7,118 bases of DNA from the NCBI GenBank assembly GCA_034409055.1, contig DAOUMU010000070.1, forward strand, positions 1-7,118, in the 5' to 3' direction. The stretch's first letter is position 1; every line of letters begins with the position of its first letter. This document shows positions 1 through 5,748 of this stretch, one piece after another. This DNA is from DAOUMU01 sp034409055 (lineage in GTDB: Bacteria > Chloroflexota > Anaerolineae > 4572-78 > J111). The position numbers and the translations under genes are program-made. The notes under the pieces are model-generated. The model did not search any database, was not told where the DNA came from, and was given only the letters and a program-made list of their open reading frames with translations.

Positions 1-178
1 GTTCAACGCTAATAAAGGCTACGGGTTCATTGAACAAGAGGGGGGTGAAGATGTCTTTGTGCATTACTCTGCCCTCCAGTCTGAGGGCTATCGCTCCTTA
101 GATGAAGGTCAGCGCGTTGAGTTTAGCCTTGAGCGTGGTCCCAAGGGATTACAGGCTAGCAACGTTGTAGCCCAGTAG
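1..178 (+). CDS. Cold-shock protein (CspA family), 5' end cut by window edge
   Basis: This is the last 58 codons of a single-domain cold-shock protein, a small OB-fold RNA chaperone that binds single-stranded RNA and DNA and melts RNA structure in the cytoplasm. The frame starts at base 2 with FNANKGYGFIEQ and ends at TAG 176-178. RNP1 (KGYGFI) and RNP2 (VFVHYS) are both intact, followed by the usual GYRSLDEGQRVEF and GPKGLQASNV signatures. Compared with the family length of 65-70 residues, only about 8 N-terminal residues (M-x-x-G-T-V-K-W) are missing, so the gene is cut by the window and not truncated. It lies 26 bp upstream of a same-strand RRM gene, with no terminator between them, so the two probably share a transcript. 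Its promoter and any cold-responsive 5' UTR lie outside the window. Confidence 0.95.
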   Translation, partial: FNANKGYGFIEQEGGEDVFVHYSALQSEGYRSLDEGQRVEFSLERGPKGLQASNVVAQ

Positions 179-204
179 TCTGTTTATTTAAAAGGAAAAT
201 TCCG

Positions 205-537
205 ATGAACAAGAAACTTCACGTGGGTAATCTGAGTTACGAAACAACCGAAGACGAACTGCAGAAGTTGTTTGTCGAAGTTGGACCGGTAGTGTCGATA
301 ACTATCATTACTGATCGCTCTTCAGGCCGGTCCAAAGGCTTCGGCTTTGTCGAGATGGAAACTGAGCAGGCTGCCCAAGAAGCCATTGAACGGCTGAATA
401 ATTATGAACTGAATCAGCGCACCATCACGGTTAGTGAAGCACGTCCGCCGCGTGAACGATCCTCCGGTGGAGGTGGGGGGCGGGGTAGATCCTCTCGTGG
501 TGGTGGTAGTGGCGGTGGTGGCCGTCGTCGCTATTAA
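205..537 (+). CDS. RRM RNA-binding protein with glycine-rich tail
   Basis: This 110-aa cytoplasmic protein has one RNA recognition motif at residues 3-80. RNP2 is LHVGNL (5-10) and RNP1 is KGFGFVEM (44-51), with the aromatic residues that stack on RNA bases present. The tail (about 86-110) is Gly/Arg/Ser-rich, ends in RRRY, and resembles the RGG-like tails of cyanobacterial Rbp proteins, which are often cold-induced. AAAGGA sits 9-10 nt before the ATG and supports this start. The gene follows the cold-shock gene by 26 bp and is closed by the hairpin at 571-604, so a csp-rrm two-gene unit is likely. The tail is low in complexity, which suggests flexible nonspecific RNA contact or self-association (inference). 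A second RRM protein without the Gly tail is encoded at 3808-4104. Confidence 0.95.
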   Translation: MNKKLHVGNLSYETTEDELQKLFVEVGPVVSITIITDRSSGRSKGFGFVEMETEQAAQEAIERLNNYELNQRTITVSEARPPRERSSGGGGGRGRSSRGGGSGGGGRRRY

Positions 538-570
538 GCCCTATTGAGAATATTGATGGTATGGTAGTGA

Positions 571-604
571 AAAAGCGCGGGGAGAAATCCCGCGCTTTTG
601 TTTT
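571..604. terminator. Rho-independent terminator, bidirectional
   Basis: An 11-bp perfect stem, AAAAGCGCGGG (571-581) pairing with CCCGCGCTTTT (589-599), encloses a 7-nt loop. On the + strand it is followed by G and then TTTT. On the - strand the stem ends in TTTTT, so it can terminate both strands. It sits 33 bp after the RRM stop codon and about 140 bp beyond the groEL stop, between the two convergent genes. Confidence 0.88.
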
Positions 605-739
605 GAGCTGTATTTTTCTGGATTATCCTTGAGGTTCCCATATCTTCTGTGTTGCAAAATTTTGGCACCTCACGCCCATCTTATCAGTCATAGGAGGTTT
701 TTAGTCCACAAGAGCCATGCTTATGGAGTTTCTTTTACT

Positions 740-2332
740 TTACTCAGGGATGTCGGCCACAAGTCCCTCGATCGTCAAGAGCATGGCGGCAATGGAAGCG
801 GCATTTTCCAGCGCCCCGCAGGTCACCTTGGCTGGGTCGATGATGCCGGCGAGGATCATATCTTCATACTGTTCTGACATCACATTATAACCAATCCGGC
901 AATTATTTTCCACCTGCTGCCGGCGACGCACGTTCGCGACGATCACCGCGCCGTCCATGCCGGCATTGCGGGCAAGGGCGCGCATCGGCTCTTCCAACGC
1001 CCGGCGAACGATAGTCACGGCAGTGGCTTCGTCGGGATCTTGGGTTGTCAGCCCAGCCAGGGCAGACATAGCATTGAGGAGCGCCACGCCACCGCCAGGG
1101 ACAATGCCCTCCTCAAGCGCGGCTCGGGTAGCGCTCAGGGCATCCTCTAACCGCTGTTTTTTCTCCTTGAGTTCAACGCCGGTCGCCGCCCCAACCTTGA
1201 TTATAGCGACGCCGCCGGTCAGCTTGGCCAACCTCTCCCGGTGCCTCTCCTTTTTGTAGTCACCGGTTGCATGTTCGATCTCGGTCTTGATCTGGCCGAT
1301 ACGCCCTTTAAGGGCAGTTTTGTCACCGTGCCCGCCAATGATGGTGGTCTTATCCTTAGTGACCACCAGCTTATTGCAGCAGCCCAGGTCGACCAGGGTG
1401 GCCGACTCGAGCCGGCGTCCGGTCTCCTCGCTAACGACCGTCCCCCCAGTTAGAATGGCAATATCCTGAAGCATCGCTTGGCGCTGGTCGCCAAAGCCGG
1501 GAGCTTTTATGGCCACCAGGTTGAAGGTGCCCCGCAGTTTATTGAGCACCAGGGTCGTGAGGGCTTCACTGTTGATATCATCAGCGATCACCACCAGGTT
1601 ACGGTGGCTGAGTCGGGCGAGCTTCTCCAACAGGGGCACCAGGTCGGAGGCGACGCTGATTTTCTGGTCACAGAGCAACAGGTAGGGCTCTTCAAGCACT
1701 GCTTCCATAGCTTCAGCGTGGGTGATAAAGAAGGGCGAGAGGTACCCCCGGTCAAACTGCATCCCTTCCACATATTCCGTTTCAGTGAGCAGGCCATGGC
1801 CTTCCTCAATGGTCACTGCCCCATCCTGGCCGACTTTGTCCAATACCTCGGCGATCAGTTCGCCGATTTCCTGACTCTGCGCCGAGCTGGCGGCCACGTT
1901 GGCCAGCTCGGCCCGGGTACAAATCTGAATCGCCTGGGCCTTGATGGCCGCAGATACGGCCGCAGTAACTTTGCCAATCCCTCGTTTAAGGAGCATCGGG
2001 TTGGCGCCGGCGGCCATATTCTTCAAGCCTTCGCCGACCAACACCTGAGCCAGGACGGTCGCCGTCGTGGTGCCATCCCCGGCAATATCGCCGGTTTTAG
2101 TCGCGGCTACCCTAAGCAGTTGAGCCCCCATATTTTCATGCCGATCTCCCAACTCAATCTCTCTGACAACCGTCACCCCATCATGAGTGATGGTGGGTGA
2201 TCCCCACCCTTGGTCCAGGGCTACATTGCGCCCTTTAGGCCCCAAGGTGGTCGCCACGGCTTGGGCCGTCTTATCAAGGCCGGCTTTCAAGTGGCGGCGG
2301 GCCTTATCTCGAAAAATCAGTTGTTTAGCCAT
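740..2332 (-). CDS. groEL: GroEL chaperonin (60-kDa), lacking the C-terminal GGM tail
   Basis: This is a 530-aa cytosolic chaperonin subunit expected to form an ATP-driven double heptameric ring that folds proteins with GroES. All domains are present: equatorial, intermediate and apical, then intermediate and equatorial again. The ATP site is intact (GPKGRN 31-36, Asp51 in THDGVTV, Asp86 in GDGTTT, GGG at 413-415 and Asp397 in LEDAL, matching E. coli Asp52, Asp87 and Asp398). The apical hydrophobic groove is kept (GYLSPFF 196-202). Two oddities stand out. The protein stops at VADIPE, without the usual Gly-Gly-Met tail of about 15-20 residues. It also has Gly385 where E. coli has Glu386. No groES and no CIRCE operator lie nearby, which suggests a secondary, separately regulated copy. 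Start: AAAAAGG lies 6 nt before the ATG. It is preceded by a frameshifted small gene 29 bp upstream. Confidence 0.96.
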   Translation of the reverse strand: MAKQLIFRDKARRHLKAGLDKTAQAVATTLGPKGRNVALDQGWGSPTITHDGVTVVREIELGDRHENMGAQLLRVAATKTGDIAGDGTTTATVLAQVLVGEGLKNMAAGANPMLLKRGIGKVTAAVSAAIKAQAIQICTRAELANVAASSAQSQEIGELIAEVLDKVGQDGAVTIEEGHGLLTETEYVEGMQFDRGYLSPFFITHAEAMEAVLEEPYLLLCDQKISVASDLVPLLEKLARLSHRNLVVIADDINSEALTTLVLNKLRGTFNLVAIKAPGFGDQRQAMLQDIAILTGGTVVSEETGRRLESATLVDLGCCNKLVVTKDKTTIIGGHGDKTALKGRIGQIKTEIEHATGDYKKERHRERLAKLTGGVAIIKVGAATGVELKEKKQRLEDALSATRAALEEGIVPGGGVALLNAMSALAGLTTQDPDEATAVTIVRRALEEPMRALARNAGMDGAVIVANVRRRQQVENNCRIGYNVMSEQYEDMILAGIIDPAKVTCGALENAASIAAMLLTIEGLVADIPE

Positions 2333-2361
2333 CGCTAACCTTTTTCCGTTTTTGGGTCAGA

Positions 2362-2651
2362 TCAATTGTTATTTTGCTCATGGGCGCCTGTTGGCGATGG
2401 TTCCAATTCAGCTTGCCTGGTCAAGAAAAACTGCAGGGCGCTGCTCCGGCCCATTGGATACTTATGCTCGTGGTTACCGTTCCATGCCTTGATGTAATCA
2501 ATCAATTCAAGCCACACCTTGAACGTGGTTGTTTCTGTGGCCAGCCTCGCAGCCTCGTCACGGCTTTGCGCGTCACCTGTTGCTCTGATTCGGCTGAAAC
2601 GTAGTCAAATGCCAATTCAACCAGTCGTCTTGAATTATTACCGCTTATCAT
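2362..2651 (-). pseudogene. Small gene of unknown function, frameshifted by an 8-bp tandem duplication
   Basis: I do not recognise this family. From ATG 2651-2649, preceded by AGGG with a 7-nt spacer, a frame opens with MISGNNSRRLVELAFDYV and stops after 49 codons at 2504-2502. A second frame, continuing to TGA 2364-2362, reads on with coherent sequence (TETTTFKVWLELIDYIKAW, later FFLTRQAELEPSPTGAHE). The switch falls at 2542-2557, where CGAGGCTG occurs twice in tandem on the - strand. Deleting one copy restores a single 93-aa frame with KAVTRLATETTTF at the join. The restored protein is soluble and probably helical. It lies between the membrane-tethered repeat protein and groEL, 29 bp before the groEL start. 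As it stands the product would be a 49-aa truncated peptide. An assembly error is possible, but the exact duplication makes a real slippage event more likely. Confidence 0.6.
2542..2557 (-). repeat. 8-bp perfect tandem duplication (CGAGGCTG x2)
   Basis: The unit CGAGGCTG is present twice, head to tail, on the - strand inside the small gene at 2362-2651. Eight bases shift the frame by two, which is exactly the shift needed between the two halves of that gene. Loss or gain of one unit would switch the frame. Confidence 0.85.
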
Positions 2652-2739
2652 TTTATTTCCCTAAATTCTGTTTTAACGTCGTCCGTCATTTATGTTGGTT
2701 TGGTATAGCCAGGCCAGGGTAACCGGTAAACAGTCAATG

Positions 2740-3279
2740 CTACCAAAGCAATAGCAGCGCCGCCCCGCTACTTAGCAGAAGAGGGATCACCTGGATCGTA
2801 TTCTCCAACTCTACCGACCCAACCGGGCCGGTCCTCTCCCGGTAAACTCGATATTGGCCGCCTTCTCGGCGGAGATAACCCACCAAGTGAGTCCAGTCTT
2901 GGTAAACTCTGTAATCTTCCCCTTCTGGCTTGACCCGGCCAATGCACCGGTGGGTCCCCGCCTGATACACGGTGTAATATCCGCCTTCCTGCTCAATCCA
3001 GCCAAGGTGGTCAGTCCAACCCTGATAAATATTGTAATATCCAGTCTCCTGCTCCACATGACCAATGTTAAGATCCATTCTGCGGAGATCCAGTCGAAAA
3101 AGTTCGGCTCCGCTGAGTGTCGCCCGCCGGATTTCTGCCTCGCTCAGTTTCGATTCTCTGGCTATCGCCCGGAGCGACTTGGTCTCGGCCAGGTTTGCGC
3201 CCAGAAGTTTTGGTTTTTTACCCTGCGCTCGGGCAGATTTGATGATCTGTAAGACCTGTTCTCGGGTTAGTATGGTCAT
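2740..3279 (-). CDS. Membrane-tethered protein: pentapeptide-like head plus Tyr-rich 20-21-residue repeats
   Basis: The family of this 179-aa protein is not recognised. Residues 1-20 (MTILTREQVLQIIKSARAQG) nearly match the head of the pentapeptide protein at 4237-4737. Residues 45-71 are a few degenerate pentapeptides (ATLSG, AELFR, LDLRR). Residues 72-160 are four 20-21-residue repeats plus a partial fifth, starting at 72, 92, 113, 133 and 153. Their consensus is [IVL]-G-x-[VIL]-x-x-E-x-x-x-Y-x-[VI]-Y-x-x-x-T, as expected for repeated beta-hairpins. Residues 161-179 are hydrophobic (PLLLSSGAALLLLW) and end the protein, like a tail anchor. The likely arrangement is a cytoplasmic or surface repeat domain held at the membrane (inference). 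The start lies one base after the carD stop (TGATATG), with GAGG just upstream, so translation is probably coupled to CarD. A scaffold or binding role is plausible but unproven. Confidence 0.8.
   Translation of the reverse strand: MTILTREQVLQIIKSARAQGKKPKLLGANLAETKSLRAIARESKLSEAEIRRATLSGAELFRLDLRRMDLNIGHVEQETGYYNIYQGWTDHLGWIEQEGGYYTVYQAGTHRCIGRVKPEGEDYRVYQDWTHLVGYLRREGGQYRVYRERTGPVGSVELENTIQVIPLLLSSGAALLLLW
2800..3066 (-). repeat. Protein-level tandem repeats within the tethered protein (4.4 units)
   Basis: Four units of 20-21 codons plus a fifth partial unit encode the motif G-x-[VIL]-x-x-E-(G/T)-x-Y-x-[VI]-Y-x-x-x-T. Units two and four keep EGG before the Tyr. The DNA is much less alike than the protein, so this is an old amplification kept by selection on the protein. 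Confidence 0.8.
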
Positions 3280-3280
3280 A

Positions 3281-3808
3281 TCACCTCATCAATACTTGCC
3301 AGCCTGTCCGCAACAAGGCGTCAATTTCTTTGATCGCTTCGGTGTTGGATACGCCAGCCGCCGTGGCCCATTCTTGATACAGACTCTCTCGAGTCTTCTG
3401 AAGGATGGCCTTATCCGTTGCCCCCAAGGGCTTTCGCTGGCCCCAGGCAGTCAGGTCTCGGACTATTTCACACACCACCTGGAATGAGCCTTGTTTTAAG
3501 CGGCTGACCAGTTCCAGATGTCGCTGATAGTGTTTTTTGGGCAGGGAAACTGGGGGGCTTTTCAATAAATTGCGGTACTGATCAAGATCGCCCCTGGCTG
3601 TTACCAACCGCAGCCGAGAGGTCGCCCGAGCCTCTATCGGTACCCAAATAGTGCTCCTGGGCAAAGTGACTTTGTAGTACAGGCGTGTCCCCTTCTCAGA
3701 AAATTGTTTTTCCTCGATCTGGACAATGTGGCCCACCCCATAGACAGGATGAACTACAAAGTCACCGACTTTGAATTGCTTGAGAGATTCCTTACTATTG
3801 TGTCCCAT
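3281..3808 (-). CDS. CarD/CdnL-family transcription regulator
   Basis: This 175-aa protein is of the CarD type, which binds the RNA polymerase beta subunit and stabilises the open promoter complex, typically at rRNA and stress promoters. Residues 11-70 are the CarD/TRCF RNAP-interaction domain (FKVGDFVVHPVYGVGHIVQIE, then YYKVTLP and IWVPIEA). Residues about 75-170 are the helical DNA-contacting domain, with the family signature EIVRDL at 114-119 and a following helix LGATDKAILQKTRE. A short 10-residue extension precedes the first domain. By ungapped comparison with remembered M. tuberculosis CarD, the wedge Trp85 corresponds to His93 here. The ATG overlaps the stop of the upstream RRM gene by one base (TAATG), and one base separates it from the next gene. 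This points to a three-gene coupled unit. The family assignment is firm, but whether it acts globally or locally is unknown. Confidence 0.9.
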   Translation of the reverse strand: MGHNSKESLKQFKVGDFVVHPVYGVGHIVQIEEKQFSEKGTRLYYKVTLPRSTIWVPIEARATSRLRLVTARGDLDQYRNLLKSPPVSLPKKHYQRHLELVSRLKQGSFQVVCEIVRDLTAWGQRKPLGATDKAILQKTRESLYQEWATAAGVSNTEAIKEIDALLRTGWQVLMR

Positions 3809-4104
3809 TAGCGGCGCTTGCGCCGGCTCCGCTCGTCAAAGCCACTCCGGCGAGCTTCACGGGGTTTGGCCAGATTCACCTTCAGTTCGCGGTCGTCCAG
3901 GTTGAAGCCGTTGAACATATTGATTGCCTTTTCCACCTCGACTTGAGTGCTCATTTCCACAAAGGCAAAGCCTTTGGAGTTGCCGGTGTCCCGGTCTTTA
4001 ATCAACGCCACCGACGCGACCTGGCCTGCTTTCGCAAACAAAGTGCGCAGATCATCCTCGGTGGTTTGGTACGATAAATTTCCGACATAAAGCTTTACTT
4101 CCAT
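3808..4104 (-). CDS. RRM RNA-binding protein with basic tail
   Basis: This 98-aa single-RRM protein has RNP2 LYVGNL at 5-10 and RNP1 KGFAFVEM at 44-51. A short Arg/Lys-rich tail (about 81-98, ending RSRRKRR) replaces the Gly-rich tail of the protein at 205-537. It probably binds RNA in the cytoplasm. The frame stays open upstream to 4161, but the start at 4104 is preferred. AAGGAG lies 10 nt before that ATG, and MEVKLYVGNL is the usual N-terminus, whereas the 19 residues upstream do not resemble the family. The stop overlaps the carD start by one base, so ribosomes ending here can restart on carD. Linking an RRM protein to CarD suggests joint control of transcription start and RNA handling (inference). 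Confidence 0.92.
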   Translation of the reverse strand: MEVKLYVGNLSYQTTEDDLRTLFAKAGQVASVALIKDRDTGNSKGFAFVEMSTQVEVEKAINMFNGFNLDDRELKVNLAKPREARRSGFDERSRRKRR

Positions 4105-4236
4105 AATTCTGGGTCTCCTTGAGACTTCATTGAGCCGGTTATAAAAATGCTGGCATCCCATTTTGGGTACTTAGCCTAACCAAAACGATTGTGTCCGTCA
4201 TGGAGAAAGGGCGATTTTGTGTACGGTAGGGGGTGA

Positions 4237-4737
4237 TCAATCTTCGCGTATCGCTCCCATTCGGGTGGGATAAAAGTTGACTGGCCACACTGTGGCCTTA
4301 TCATACCGTGCCGCCCTTAGTTTTACCCCGCTCAGGTTGGCCTGATTGAGGTTGGCATGATTGAGGTTTGCTTCCCTGAGATTGGCGCTACTCAGATCCG
4401 CATTGCTCAGATCTGCCCCACTGAGGTCTGCACTGCTTAGATTCGCCCGGCTCAGGTTAGCCTGACTGAGATTGGCCTGACTAAGGTTAGCCCGGCTAAG
4501 ATTGGCTCCAATTAGATCCGCCCCCCGAAAATTCACACTGCTGAGTTCCGCCCGGAAGAGGTTAGCACCAGTAAAATTCGCCGCGCTAAGATCCGCCTCA
4601 CTCAGGTTGGCCACGCGGAGATTTGTCCCCGAAAGATCTACTTTGCTGAGTTTCGCCCGACGGAGTTCCAACGTTTCGCCTTTCACACGTGCAGACTCGA
4701 TGATTTGTAAGACTTGGTCTCGAGTTAGGTTCGTCAT
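4237..4737 (-). CDS. Pentapeptide-repeat protein
   Basis: This 166-aa protein has a 27-residue head (MTNLTRDQVLQIIESARVKG and following) and then 23 uninterrupted pentapeptides of the A-(N/D)-L-S-x type over residues 28-142, enough for almost six coils of a right-handed quadrilateral beta-helix. The C-terminus, with ARYDKATVWPVNFYP then GA, matches the capping segment common in cyanobacterial and Chloroflexota pentapeptide proteins. There is no signal peptide or membrane segment, so it is probably cytoplasmic. Some members of the superfamily mimic DNA and bind gyrase (Qnr, MfpA), but most have no known role and nothing here assigns one. GGTGA lies 8-9 nt upstream of the ATG. The head is shared with the protein at 2740-3279. 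The gene follows the receiver-domain gene by 72 bp. Confidence 0.93.
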   Translation of the reverse strand: MTNLTRDQVLQIIESARVKGETLELRRAKLSKVDLSGTNLRVANLSEADLSAANFTGANLFRAELSSVNFRGADLIGANLSRANLSQANLSQANLSRANLSSADLSGADLSNADLSSANLREANLNHANLNQANLSGVKLRAARYDKATVWPVNFYPTRMGAIRED

Positions 4738-4809
4738 ACGCGAAGGTCACCAATTTTGAGTTACATACGATCCTCTTTAAACCTGCTACTTAACTTTCTT
4801 AAAAAACTT

Positions 4810-5214
4810 CTAGGTCTTGTCCCACTTAAACCGCTCAAACAGTTCCGGGATTTGGTCAAACTCGGTTGACTTATCCAGAAAGAAGTCGGCTCCGGCCTGA
4901 AGACATTTCCGTCGATACACCGGGTAAGGATAATTGGTTAGAATAATGACCATTGGCCCCGCCCCATCCTGTTTGATATTTTGCAAGACATCAATCCCGC
5001 TGCCGTCTGGTATCCGAATGTCTAAGATGACCACGTCCGGCTGGAGGTTCCGAATGGCACTGACGGCCTCGGCCACAGTCCCCGCTTGACCCACAATTTC
5101 GACCCCAACCAACTCGTCGAGCATCATGACCAAATGTTCGCGGACGATGAGCGAGTCATCGGCGATGAATACTTTGATTTTGTGGTTCAACTGTGGAGAT
5201 GTCATTGCTATCAT
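4810..5214 (-). CDS. Single-domain response regulator (receiver domain only)
   Basis: This 134-aa protein is essentially one CheY-like receiver domain at residues 13-126. All catalytic residues are in place: the acidic pair Asp19-Asp20 (FIADDS), phospho-acceptor Asp65 (VVILDIRIPDGSG), Thr93 (ILTNYPY) and Lys115 (FFLDKS). It should take a phosphoryl group from a histidine kinase, but no output domain follows, so it must signal by protein contact or as a phosphorelay or sink. The sequence resembles the receiver half of NarL/LuxR-type regulators, so loss of an HTH is possible, but the short tail FERFKWDKT is a clean end. ATG at 5205 is an alternative start; 5214 has AGG only 4 nt upstream, so the start is uncertain. 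No kinase gene is in the window. Confidence 0.92.
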   Translation of the reverse strand: MIAMTSPQLNHKIKVFIADDSLIVREHLVMMLDELVGVEIVGQAGTVAEAVSAIRNLQPDVVILDIRIPDGSGIDVLQNIKQDGAGPMVIILTNYPYPVYRRKCLQAGADFFLDKSTEFDQIPELFERFKWDKT

Positions 5215-5274
5215 TACCTAGGGATACACGATCCGGATTCCAAATAGAATGCCGGTTTTAGTGTAGGCTATGGC

Positions 5275-5748
5275 CTACTGGTTGATCGGCACCAACAGTT
5301 TGGCGCACGCCTCGGCCACCTTACTGTCCGGTTTTTCCTCACCCGGCATGGTCGCCCAACCCTGCTCTTTTACATAATCATCTCTCTTATAAACACTGGC
5401 TGCTTTCAGTTCTCTGAGCTTCTGGATTTTCCCCAGATCCTGGTTGAACTGGGCGACACAAATCGGTGCCAGGCGTTGGACGACAGCATCCTTAGCCATT
5501 GCCTCAGCCAATCTGTGGGCCGTACCACCCGTAACCCAGCCGCCCCAATTGAAGCCGATAATCATGGTTAGAATCATAGAGGCTACGCAGGCCCAGAAGA
5601 CAACCTTTTTGGTCGCGCGGGCTTTAGCCCACCTTTGTCCCAAACTCATCTTTTTCTTGTCTTGTTCCATTGTGCTCCTCCTGGCACCGTCTTCATCCCA
5701 CACATTTTTCCCAACGTCAGATAACTTACTTGCCTTATCTTGTTCCAT
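5275..5748 (-). CDS. One-helix membrane protein of unknown function (GGWVTGGTA family)
   Basis: This protein has no assigned function. It resembles hypothetical membrane proteins I recall mainly from Alphaproteobacteria, with the same order of motifs: a basic N-terminus with GQRWAKA, one membrane helix (KKVVFWACVASMILTMIIGF), GGWVTGGTA, LAPICVAQF, a GWATMPG segment and ACAKLL. Charge suggests N-terminus inside and a C-terminal domain of about 90 residues outside. That domain has two cysteines (LAPIC and EACA) that could pair. Two starts are credible: ATG 5748 (AGAGGA about 5 nt upstream, 157 aa) and ATG 5670 (AGGAGGAG 4-5 nt upstream, 131 aa). Both begin MEQDK. The shorter form matches the family better. 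A GTG at 5772 extends the frame but has no clear RBS. The receiver-domain gene lies 60 bp downstream. Confidence 0.8.
   Translation of the reverse strand: MEQDKASKLSDVGKNVWDEDGARRSTMEQDKKKMSLGQRWAKARATKKVVFWACVASMILTMIIGFNWGGWVTGGTAHRLAEAMAKDAVVQRLAPICVAQFNQDLGKIQKLRELKAASVYKRDDYVKEQGWATMPGEEKPDSKVAEACAKLLVPINQ

Noticed and set aside
1478..2200. Long + strand open frame (240 codons) opposite groEL
   Set aside because: It lies fully antisense to a well-conserved GroEL, has no RBS or recognisable domain, and arises from the codon pattern of the - strand gene.
2333..2400. Possible CIRCE operator (HrcA site) before groEL
   Set aside because: No TTAGCACTC-N9-GAGTGCTAA or close match is present upstream of the start.
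4105..4161. Upstream extension of the RRM gene to an ATG at 4161
   Set aside because: The 19 extra residues do not fit the family and would span the strong AAGGAG site that serves the ATG at 4104.
4330..4655. 15-bp periodic repeats suggesting a tandem repeat or CRISPR
   Set aside because: The period is exactly that of pentapeptide codons in the protein at 4237-4737, the units are degenerate, and there are no spacers.
5263..5278. Hairpin GTAGGC-TATG-GCCTAC overlapping the stop of the 5275-5748 gene
   Set aside because: Only a 6-bp stem with no T-run on either strand; too weak to call a terminator.
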